Positions 52,591-59,932 of a stretch of DNA of 64,000 bases are shown piece by piece. The position numbers were made by a program, and so were the translations under genes. This DNA comes from JALHOP01 sp964484195 (GTDB taxonomy: Bacteria > Myxococcota > XYA12-FULL-58-9 > JALHOP01). The notes under the pieces were generated by a model, which saw nothing but the letters and a program-made list of their open reading frames with translations, was not told the DNA's origin and made no database searches. Location: the NCBI GenBank assembly GCA_964484195.1, contig CAZAER010000001.1, positions 124,001 through 188,000 on the forward strand. Reading direction: 5' to 3'. Positions within the stretch are counted from its first letter, which is position 1, and the number at the start of each line of letters is the position of its first letter.

Positions 52591-54063
52591 TCAAAACCCC
52601 ACGTTGGTGCCGGCCATGACGCGGACCTCGTCCGGCTCGACGGACCATTGCTCGGTGCCGATGGCGACCATCGCTTGGACCGTGACGTCACGCCACGCGT
52701 TGGTGCGTAAGATGAGGCCGTAGCTACCGCGCAGCTTCGCGATGTCGAAGTCCGTGAGCTGGCGCGCGAAGACGTTGCCCATGTCGTAAAAGAGGGTCGC
52801 GTCGATGAACGACCAGATGGGCCAGCTGTAATCGAGGGTCGCGAGAGCTGCCGAGTCGCCCTGGAACCTGCCGCGGAGAAAACCGCGCAAGGCATCCGGC
52901 CCGCCCAGGGTGATGAGCTCCGCAAACGGCGCGTCATGGCCGCGCGCTCGTTCGAGCAGCTCGATGTAGAGGCGTGCGGAGAGCAGGCGACGGCGATGGC
53001 CGGTGAGGTCGACGAAAGCCGAAAGTTCTCCGCCATAGCGGAAGAAGCGCACGCGGCGGGCGCGCTCGCCCAGGCCCTCGCCATAGCGGCCAAAGACGTC
53101 GAGGCGGACGCCATGGCTCTGCTCGCGTAGGTCGAACGACACCAGCGCCTTGGTGCGCAACAATGCGTAGCCCGCCCAGAAATACGCCGCTTCGGCGCGT
53201 TTTGCTCCGTTGAAGCGGTCGTCAGCGCTGCCTTCGATGCCGTCGACACCGCAGATGTCGGCGCTGTGGCTCGTGCACGCGAAGTCGTTCTCGGACGCTT
53301 CGACGGACAGCCGTGCTCCGAGAACGGTCTCCGGTGTCGGCTTGGGGCCACCATGCGTCGGGAAGTTGCCCGCCATGATGCCGTTCGCCGTCGAACTCTG
53401 ACTGGCGCGTCGCGCCGAGCCAAACGCCGCCTCGAGCTCGATGGATGGCTTGCGTCGCTCGAAGCGGCTCTCGTCGCCTTTCGTGGTCTCGGGCCCGACG
53501 CCATGAAACACCATGTCGTTGCGCCGTTGATAGGCCGCGAGCAGGTTGAGCTCGCCATGTTCTCCGAGCGTCGCGCGGTTCAAGAGACCGAGCATGAGAT
53601 TGCGCTGGAAGTCGGTCACGGCCGAGATGCGGACGAGGTGCCAGTCGACGAACAGGCGATCCGCAAAAGCGGAGAGACCGAGCCCCGGCTGCATGCCGTT
53701 GACGAAGGTGACGAGAGGGAGGACCCCGGTTGTCTGCTCGTGGACCGCGAGTCCTTGGCGGGACTGCTTGCCGGCGTCGTAGTTGTCGACGGTGCGGGTG
53801 ACGAAGCCAATGGGCTGGCGCAGGCCGAATTCGGTGACGACGAAGAGCGGGAAGAGCAACACGCGAGCGGGCCAGACGGCGGGGGATGGCGACCACTCGG
53901 GACTCCGCGGGTCGTAGCTCGGCAACTCACGATGGTGCGTCAAACCACCAGGGTCGGGCGTTCGCGGCAGGGTGATGACGCTCTCGTCGTCGACCTGCTG
54001 CTGGTCCGCGGGTGTCGTGGCCATCGTTGCCACCAGCAACAGGAGCACCATCCGCGCGTACAT
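52591..54063 (-). CDS. Omp85/BamA-like outer-membrane surface antigen
   Basis: 490 residues with signal peptide (MVLLLLVATMATTPA). No POTRA domains are obvious; most of the protein is a beta-barrel of the bacterial surface antigen type (PF01103). The barrel signature GGPDALRGFLRGRFQGDSA corresponds to the conserved LRGF/GxR loop-6 motif, and the chain ends in a terminal Phe (TNVGF) as expected of a barrel recognition signal. Its stop is two bases from the start of the kinase-motif lipoprotein, so the two are made together and probably act together at the outer membrane. Confidence 0.87.
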   Translation of the reverse strand: MYARMVLLLLVATMATTPADQQQVDDESVITLPRTPDPGGLTHHRELPSYDPRSPEWSPSPAVWPARVLLFPLFVVTEFGLRQPIGFVTRTVDNYDAGKQSRQGLAVHEQTTGVLPLVTFVNGMQPGLGLSAFADRLFVDWHLVRISAVTDFQRNLMLGLLNRATLGEHGELNLLAAYQRRNDMVFHGVGPETTKGDESRFERRKPSIELEAAFGSARRASQSSTANGIMAGNFPTHGGPKPTPETVLGARLSVEASENDFACTSHSADICGVDGIEGSADDRFNGAKRAEAAYFWAGYALLRTKALVSFDLREQSHGVRLDVFGRYGEGLGERARRVRFFRYGGELSAFVDLTGHRRRLLSARLYIELLERARGHDAPFAELITLGGPDALRGFLRGRFQGDSAALATLDYSWPIWSFIDATLFYDMGNVFARQLTDFDIAKLRGSYGLILRTNAWRDVTVQAMVAIGTEQWSVEPDEVRVMAGTNVGF

Positions 54064-54095
54064 TGTGCGCGCTCATCGTCCTCCGCAAGCGTGAG

Positions 54096-54971
54096 CTATT
54101 GCGTGACGACGAAAGCAGCCGGCAGGTCCGCCTCGCTCACCTTGCGCGTGTCGATGGCCGCCCGGGCGTCGCGCTGACTGTAGACCGTGGTCGCGACGAG
54201 CCTGCGTGTGTTGTTGAAGTCACCGACGGCCGAAGCGAGCTCGCGCCGGGCACTGTCGCTCTGTGGCTGGACGAGCTCGAGCCGCTCGCGGATGGTCCAC
54301 AAGTTGTCGACGAGAGCCGGTACCTGGGGCGGAGGAGCTCGCATCACCCGGTAGGTGTTGTCGCGCAGGTGCTCCGTGGCCGCACGCAGCGCCGCAAGCT
54401 CGATGCGCGCGCACGCTATCGCGGAGCTCGCGCTCGTTGCGATCAGTGGCGGCGTCCTGAAGGTCTCGTCAGCGAAGATCCCATAAGCGCGGAAGGCCGA
54501 GATGCGAATGATGGCGGCGTTGGCGTGGCCCGCGATCGACGCAAATTGTGGGTCTCGCGCGAGCTCGCTCGCCGCTCTGACGGTGTCAGCGAGCTCGCTT
54601 TCGAGCTTGGCGATAGCGTCGGCCTCGGCCCGCGTCGGGCTCGAGTCGCGCATGGTCTCCAAATGGCGAAGACGGTGAGTGATGCGCGCCAGGGCAGAGC
54701 GGATGTGCAGAAATGTCCGCCCCTGCGGACTGAGGTCGGGTGCTGGCGTCACCGCGGCGAGAATATCCATGACCCGTACCGCGGCGACGGTCTGGTGCAT
54801 CTCCGGATTGCGGTCGAGGTGGTCCTGCGTCTCGGCGAACGAGGTGAGACCGTCCGCACCGCCGGGCCCCTGATCGGCGTCGTCGAGAAACGAGCCGAGC
54901 GCTGCTCGGTCAGCCGGCGACAACCGGGCAATCGCCTCTGCGAACGATATCTCGGTACTATTGAAGCGCAT
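54096..54971 (-). CDS. Leaderless helical protein of unknown function (tandem paralogue A)
   Basis: 291 residues, predominantly helical. Begins MRFNSTEISFAEAIARL and contains QFASIAGHANAAIIRISAFR, ARIELAALRAATEHLRDNTY and a C-terminal helix ARRELASAVGDFNNTRRLV. Aligns along its whole length with the product of the next gene upstream (FNS-EIS start; QFASIAG-ANAAIIR block). No signal peptide or enzyme motif. Its ATG overlaps the end of that gene by 14 bp. Last gene of a three-gene operon. Confidence 0.72.
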   Translation of the reverse strand: MRFNSTEISFAEAIARLSPADRAALGSFLDDADQGPGGADGLTSFAETQDHLDRNPEMHQTVAAVRVMDILAAVTPAPDLSPQGRTFLHIRSALARITHRLRHLETMRDSSPTRAEADAIAKLESELADTVRAASELARDPQFASIAGHANAAIIRISAFRAYGIFADETFRTPPLIATSASSAIACARIELAALRAATEHLRDNTYRVMRAPPPQVPALVDNLWTIRERLELVQPQSDSARRELASAVGDFNNTRRLVATTVYSQRDARAAIDTRKVSEADLPAAFVVTQ

Positions 54972-55845
54972 GCAGCGGCTGAGGAAGCTCGAGCTCACCC
55001 ACCTTGATGGTGCTCACCGCGGTGCCGCGGATGCGCTGTTTGTAGGTCGATTCCGCAGTGGCGCGCAGCGTCGTGTTGAAGTCTTCGAGGAGCTGCGCCA
55101 GCTCCCGTGAACTGGCGCCGCGCTCTGCCTGAAGCTGCGCGATGGTGTCGCGAATCCCGCTCAAGGTTTCGACGAGACGCGCCACGTGCGCCGGGGGGCC
55201 GCGATTCACGGTGTATTCGGTGAAGCGCATGTGGTTCAAGGCAGCGCGCACACCCGCGAGCTCGAGCCTGGCGCAGACAACTGCTCCCTCGCGCGCCGGC
55301 TCCACGAGATGAGGTATCCTCAGAGAGCCATCCTCGAAGACGCCCCAAGTGCGTACGGCGGCGAGGCGAATGATCGCGGCGTTGGCGTAGCCGGCGATGC
55401 TCGCGAATTGTGGTGCTTGCGCGAGCCCGCGTGCCGATTCGACGCGACGGTGGAGCTCGCCTTCGAGCTTGGTGATGGCCGCGAGCTGGGCGTTCGTCGG
55501 CATGGTGTCAGGAAAGCGTTGCAAGGCTCTCAGCTCGTGGGTGATGCGCATGAACGCAGAGCGCAGCTCGAGAAACCCTCGGCCGCTCGCGGTGATCTCG
55601 GTCGGTGGGGCGACGGCGGCTAGGAGCTCCAAGGCACGCTGCGACGGTTCTTCATCCTGGATGGGGATCCAGGGCGCGTTCACCTCGAAGTAGTCACGCG
55701 CTTCGCTCTCGGACGTCAGTCCGTCGTTGCCACCGAGGCGCTCATCGGCCTCGGTGAGGAGCTCGCCGACTCGCCGTTGCAACTCGCGCTCGGGCACCCG
55801 CGCGACGAGGTCAGAAATCGATATCTCAGCGCTGTTGAAGCCCAC
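54958..55845 (-). CDS. Leaderless helical protein of unknown function (tandem paralogue B)
   Basis: 295 residues from GTG 55845, placed because the homology with paralogue A starts there (GFNSAEISISDLVARV). Shared blocks: LRSAFMRITHELRAL, ITKLEGELHRRVESARGLA, QFASIAGYANAAIIRLAAVR, ARLELAGVRAALNHMR. No export signal. The frame is open further upstream to 56289, but that part lies over the neighbouring gene and is not conserved. Second gene of the operon. Confidence 0.7.
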   Translation of the reverse strand: MGFNSAEISISDLVARVPERELQRRVGELLTEADERLGGNDGLTSESEARDYFEVNAPWIPIQDEEPSQRALELLAAVAPPTEITASGRGFLELRSAFMRITHELRALQRFPDTMPTNAQLAAITKLEGELHRRVESARGLAQAPQFASIAGYANAAIIRLAAVRTWGVFEDGSLRIPHLVEPAREGAVVCARLELAGVRAALNHMRFTEYTVNRGPPAHVARLVETLSGIRDTIAQLQAERGASSRELAQLLEDFNTTLRATAESTYKQRIRGTAVSTIKVGELELPQPLHALQ

Positions 55846-55859
55846 AGTGAAAGTCCGCC

Positions 55860-56423
55860 TTACAACAGGAACAGGAAGCCATTGAGCGCCAGCTGACCGC
55901 CGAGTGGACTGGTCAGGGCGGTCTCGGCAGCGAGCAACGCTAGGTGTCCTCCGAGGCCAGTGGGATCGGATCCGCTGAGCACATGGCCGAGGAGGTGCGC
56001 CGCGATGTCGGCACCGTTGACCTGGGCGAACGCGTGCTTGGCAACGGTCGATGCGATGTCGAAGCCGTCCAAGCGGCTCGCGGCAACGAAGTCCGTCAAT
56101 GCGGACGTGAGCTGCTCCGTGGGCAGCTGGCTGACGATGAGATAGCCGAGCGCCGCGAGCGTGGCGACGCTGACACACGAGGCAACCTGGCCCTTGGTGG
56201 CGTTGATACCTTGGAGGCCTGGGCCTGCCGGAAACAGGTCGGCAGCGGACCCATTCATGTTGTGGCCGACGATCTTCAGCGCCGCGCAAAGGGCGTCGAT
56301 TGACGCCGGGACGTTGTCGCTCTTACCGGTCTGGAACGCGCCGCGGATCTCTTCGGAGACCTGCGTGAGCGGCATGTTGGCGAGTCGAACGATGAGGTTG
56401 TTGTCGATACGATTCGGGGTCAC
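55860..56423 (-). CDS. Leaderless protein with hydrophobic C-terminus, unknown function
   Basis: 187 residues, GTG start at 56423 with AGGA seven bases upstream. Contains helices (FQTGKSDNVPASIDALCAAL) and a mostly hydrophobic C-terminal third (CVSVATLAALGYLIVSQL; then LALLAAETALTSPLGGQLAL ending in NGFLFLL). No signal peptide. First gene of the operon leading into the paralogues B and A; 14 bp to the next start. No family recognised. Confidence 0.68.
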   Translation of the reverse strand: MTPNRIDNNLIVRLANMPLTQVSEEIRGAFQTGKSDNVPASIDALCAALKIVGHNMNGSAADLFPAGPGLQGINATKGQVASCVSVATLAALGYLIVSQLPTEQLTSALTDFVAASRLDGFDIASTVAKHAFAQVNGADIAAHLLGHVLSGSDPTGLGGHLALLAAETALTSPLGGQLALNGFLFLL

Positions 56424-56510
56424 GGGGTGTTCCTGGTGCAGGCCGACGAAAAGGGGGCCCCTGGTCGTCGATCGCTTCCATTATCGACGGACGCCCGTAC
56501 ATGTTGCCCC

Positions 56511-56627
56511 TCAGCGGGGGGCTGGTTGCAAAACCTGGCACTCTGCACCGGCGCAACCCGCCAGCGCGCCTAGCGATAACGCGGCCAATACGACGCTCCG
56601 CCTAATGCGCAGCTGAAGAGGCCCCAT
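56511..56627 (-). CDS. Candidate very small lipoprotein (38 aa)
   Basis: A 38-codon frame encodes a textbook lipoprotein signal: a basic stretch (RIRR), the hydrophobic SVVLAALSLGALAGC with a lipobox LAGC, and only 13 mature residues. This resembles entericidin-size lipoproteins. Its ATG shares the tetranucleotide CATG with the start of the divergent propeptide gene, which is unusual, and no ribosome binding site is seen. Real or chance cannot be told by eye; a start further upstream is also possible. Confidence 0.4.
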   Translation of the reverse strand: MGPLQLRIRRSVVLAALSLGALAGCAGAECQVLQPAPR

Positions 56628-57312
56628 GTTCGTGTCACGACTGCGACAGCTGGTAGAGAGCAACGTTCCGCATGCCGCAAACGACGCTGCCGTCGCCAAC
56701 GCCATGGCCCAGGGGCCCGAGGATCACGAGCTGGGAGTAGCGCGCGTCGTCCTGGCGCAGGCGCTGCAAGTCACCGGAGGCTCCTGCGACGGCTCCGCTC
56801 GCCGGAAGAGTCAAACGCTCGAGGGCCTTTGTGTCCTGCGCGAGATGACGGCTGGCAAGCCTGGCCACGAAGCGCGTACGTTCGACTTGATCAACGACTT
56901 TACGGATCAACTGGGAGAGACGCACGTTCGTGCGCGTGTACGCAATAGCGGGGTCCCGGTGTTCGGCGAAGACGTCATTGCACACGTCGGCGCGAACGGC
57001 CGCGTGCGTGACGTCACCAACTTCGAGGCGACCGCAGGACTCGAGCTCGACGTCACGCCCAAGCTCACTCCGTTGCAAGCGCTCGACACTGCCCGCCGCG
57101 CACTCGCTGCGGAGCCTCGAACGAGCTCGGAGCCAACGCTCGTCATCGCGCGCGATACGGCGGGAGAGTTTCGTCTCGCGTGGCATGTGATCTTCACGAC
57201 GGAGCATCGAGCCGTTCCGACGCGCACGCACTACTTCGTCGACGCGAAGGACAACGGCATCGTGCTCACATTCGACGAGAACCAAGGGGTTATTCCGCGT
57301 AGCTGGAGGTGA
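56626..57312 (+). CDS. Stand-alone thermolysin-type (M4) propeptide: FTP plus PepSY-like, no catalytic domain
   Basis: 228 residues. Residues 95-130 (DQLGETHVRARVRNSGVPVF, GEDVIAHVGANGRV) match the fungalysin/thermolysin propeptide (FTP) and 150-215 (TPLQALDTARRAL, EFRLAWHVIF, RTHYFVDAKDNGIVL) match the PepSY-like second part that normally immediately precedes the peptidase. The chain then ends (PRSWR, stop), and no HExxH domain follows. No signal peptide is seen. Known propeptides fold and inhibit their peptidase; this one may act in trans on the M4 domain encoded at 62999-63775. GAAGAGG lies upstream of ATG 56626. Confidence 0.82.
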   Translation: MFVSRLRQLVESNVPHAANDAAVANAMAQGPEDHELGVARVVLAQALQVTGGSCDGSARRKSQTLEGLCVLREMTAGKPGHEARTFDLINDFTDQLGETHVRARVRNSGVPVFGEDVIAHVGANGRVRDVTNFEATAGLELDVTPKLTPLQALDTARRALAAEPRTSSEPTLVIARDTAGEFRLAWHVIFTTEHRAVPTRTHYFVDAKDNGIVLTFDENQGVIPRSWR

Positions 57313-57362
57313 TCGACCAGCAACCAACCCGACGCGCCGGCGGCCGGGTAGGGCTTAGCACC

Positions 57363-58754
57363 ATGCGGATAGGGTTGCTGGGCCTCGCAGTCTATTTCGC
57401 GTCGGCGGGGTGCGTCAGTGAGGTGTCAGGCGATGGTCTGAGGTCGCCCGACGTGGAAGCGAGTGACGCGGAAGACATGGATCCGCCGGACGACGGCGCC
57501 GACCCGGGAGTCCCCGCCCTCCAGGAGTTTACGCTTTCCGCGCCGTACCAAGGCAAGCAGCTTGGGCCCGTTCCTGGCGCCCAAACCGCGGTGTCCACGC
57601 GCAACGGCCTGTACCTCGGAGTCATGAGTCAAATCACCGATCCCAAGCGCCCCAACTACGGCTACGCCGAGATCCTGGTCAGTAGGGACCAGGGCGAATC
57701 ATTCCAGACGCTGAAGAAAACGGAGCTGATGGAAACGGCGATTCCCTACCTGGTGGCAGCCGGCGACAAGCTCTCCGTCGTCGTACCCAAGTTCGACTTC
57801 GTCACATCGAGCCATCGTTCACTCCTCTGGAGCTTCAGTGGGCCAGATGATTCCGAGTTTTCTGAATTCTTGCTGCCGGATAGTGGAAACAAGGGCGCGC
57901 TCGATTGGGACCCAGTCCGGCAGCTCCTCTACTTCGCACCTCGGAGCTTCAACGTCGCCTTCATGAGTGTCGATCCGTCGGACGGGAGCGTCGTGTCTCC
58001 GCTCGTGCGGACGTTCAGCCCAGTGGCCCCAACTGAATTCGAACGCAGCTTGGTGGCGACCTCGGGGAACGATCTCTTCTACGGTTGGACGACCTACTAC
58101 GGCACGCGTTGCGAGCCAGCCTGTGTCTGGGACAGCAGCGACATTCGTTTCATGAGGTCGACCGACGGCGGCGTGAGCTGGAGCAAGCTCGATGGGACGC
58201 CGGTATCGTTGCCGGTGACGACGGCGGAAGCCAACTCGCAAACTGACAGCTTGGTTCCCGTGAGTGAGCGCGGAGAATTCGGCAATCAGAAGTTCGGTTA
58301 CTTCGCGAAGATGTTGGGCACGTCACAGCACGTCTATTTCTTCTACACGTACTCGAGTCCGACGCAGACCCAGCAAGGGCGATTCGTTCGCTATGACTCG
58401 ACCAAAAAAACCTTCGATCTGAAAATCGATGACCTACATGGCGACAGTATTCACGTTGCGAAGATCATGTCGGACTTTGCCGAAGTCCGCCATGGCGACA
58501 GTTTCATCCTCCTCGCCGCGACGATCAACGGCACGCGCGTCCGAGTGATCGCGTCGGACGATCACGGCGAGACATGGCGTGACTACGCTGTGAGCGACGA
58601 GTTTCCTGTCGATTGGCAGCCGCAATTCCTGCAGCTGGTGCGCAATCCGTTGTCCGATGGAACCGTCATGGGAGCGATCGATCTCTATCTGAAAACCGAT
58701 CGCTTCGAGCGCGCGTTCATCACGTTCAAGATCCAGCTTCCGCCTGATCAGTGA
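57363..58754 (+). CDS. Asp-box (BNR/sialidase-like) repeat lipoprotein
   Basis: 463 residues. Lipobox SAGC (Cys17) and a long acidic linker (EASDAEDMDPPDDGADPG). The mature part shows three Asp-box motifs, SRDQGESF, STDGGVSW and SDDHGETW, typical of six-bladed propellers of the sialidase type. The catalytic arginine triad of true sialidases is not evident, so a binding role is as likely as glycosidase activity. Start ATG 57363 begins the signal. Base composition is slightly less GC-rich than its neighbours. Confidence 0.8.
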   Translation: MRIGLLGLAVYFASAGCVSEVSGDGLRSPDVEASDAEDMDPPDDGADPGVPALQEFTLSAPYQGKQLGPVPGAQTAVSTRNGLYLGVMSQITDPKRPNYGYAEILVSRDQGESFQTLKKTELMETAIPYLVAAGDKLSVVVPKFDFVTSSHRSLLWSFSGPDDSEFSEFLLPDSGNKGALDWDPVRQLLYFAPRSFNVAFMSVDPSDGSVVSPLVRTFSPVAPTEFERSLVATSGNDLFYGWTTYYGTRCEPACVWDSSDIRFMRSTDGGVSWSKLDGTPVSLPVTTAEANSQTDSLVPVSERGEFGNQKFGYFAKMLGTSQHVYFFYTYSSPTQTQQGRFVRYDSTKKTFDLKIDDLHGDSIHVAKIMSDFAEVRHGDSFILLAATINGTRVRVIASDDHGETWRDYAVSDEFPVDWQPQFLQLVRNPLSDGTVMGAIDLYLKTDRFERAFITFKIQLPPDQ

Positions 58755-58862
58755 TGCCCGAGGTGTTGGCCACCTAAGTGGCCACCAAACCAGGCTGGCT
58801 GCGAATCACCCGCGATGCGGTGCCGATACGGACACCTCCTCCTCTTCTTCAAGGTGATTCTC

Positions 58863-59825
58863 ATGATGCGGTCTGTCGTACCGAACCCTCTTGTTCGCAC
58901 TCTCCAAGTATCTGCTCCACGCGCGGTCGAAGCCGATGTCGTTCTTACCGGCCATACCGACTGGGTCCGCTCGGTCGCCGCTTTGCCTGACGGCCGCATC
59001 GTCACGGGCTCGAAAGACAAGACGGTGAAAATCTGGGACGTGCACGGCGCAAACCTCGCGACACTCACGGGTCACGGCGAAGACGTGCGCGCTATCGCGT
59101 ACCTCGATGACGGCCAGCTCGTCACGGGTGCAGGCAACGCGGAAGACTTCCGCCGTCCATCGCGCGACAACAGCGTTCGCATCTGGCACAAGAGCGGCGT
59201 CGTTACGCACGTGCTCGATCGTCACGCCCGAGCGATCAACGCTATCGCCGTCACAGCCAACAAACGTATTCTCACGGGCTCGGCGGACGGCACTGCGAAG
59301 CTCTGGACCGCCTACGGCGCGCTCCTCGAGACGCTCCCCGGCCACTCGGGCGCGGTCAGCGCGGTCGCGTCGCTGCCCGATGGCCGCCTCATCACCGCCG
59401 GGCTCGACAACGTCGTAAAGGTCTGGGACCAGAGCGGCCACCACCTCTTCGCCTTCACGCCACACTTGAACGGCGTCAACTCGCTCGCGGTCTTGCCGAA
59501 TGGCTTGCTGGTCACCGGTTCGGCCGACAACACCGCGAAGATCTGGGACCTCGCGAAGATCGGCACCGGCGGTGGCTGCATGCAGGTCGCGACGCTCACG
59601 GGCCACACCGGGCTCGTCCACGGGATCACCGCACTGCCCGATGGCCGCATCGCGACTGCGTCGTGGGACAAGACCGTGAAGATCTGGAATCAGCAGGGCC
59701 AGTGCTTGGCGACGCTCACCGGTCACACCGGCTGGGTCAACGCCATCGCGACCATGCCCGACGGCCGTATCGTCACCGGAGCATTCGACAACACCGCGCG
59801 CATCTGGCGGGTGCCGAACGCCTGA
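58863..59825 (+). CDS. Leaderless seven-blade WD40 repeat protein
   Basis: About 320 residues from ATG 58863. Seven WD40 repeats with regular GH...D..(I/V)W pattern: LTGHTDWVRSVAALPDG, GSKDKTVKIWD, GSADGTAKLW, GLDNVVKVWD, GSADNTAKIWD, SWDKTVKIWN and the last AFDNTARIWR. One complete propeller and nothing else; no signal peptide, kinase or effector domain is fused. Prokaryotic stand-alone WD40 proteins are protein-interaction platforms. AAGG lies 12 nt upstream of the ATG; the in-frame ATG at 58815 is less likely. Confidence 0.85.
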   Translation: MMRSVVPNPLVRTLQVSAPRAVEADVVLTGHTDWVRSVAALPDGRIVTGSKDKTVKIWDVHGANLATLTGHGEDVRAIAYLDDGQLVTGAGNAEDFRRPSRDNSVRIWHKSGVVTHVLDRHARAINAIAVTANKRILTGSADGTAKLWTAYGALLETLPGHSGAVSAVASLPDGRLITAGLDNVVKVWDQSGHHLFAFTPHLNGVNSLAVLPNGLLVTGSADNTAKIWDLAKIGTGGGCMQVATLTGHTGLVHGITALPDGRIATASWDKTVKIWNQQGQCLATLTGHTGWVNAIATMPDGRIVTGAFDNTARIWRVPNA

Positions 59826-59851
59826 GCGGTCGTAAAAGAGCGGGGCGCAGG

Positions 59852-59871
59852 AGTGCCCCTCAGGGGGCATT
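59852..59871. terminator. Hairpin between convergent WD40 and zincin genes
   Basis: TGCCCC (59854-59859) pairs with GGGGCA (59864-59869) over a TCAG loop, extendable by a G-T and an A-T pair. It sits 26 nt after the WD40 stop in a 107-bp convergent gap. There is no T-run on the plus strand. Confidence 0.4.
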
Positions 59872-59932
59872 CACAGCGGGTACGGTGGGCGGAGAGTTGG
59901 GGAACGACGAGCCCTGGCGAGAGCCTCGCCGA

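Noticed and set aside
50991..53558. Single 855-residue reading of the kinase-motif lipoprotein
   Set aside because: The extra N-terminus overlaps the barrel gene in another frame. The GTG at 52589 begins a lipoprotein signal, which fixes the start.
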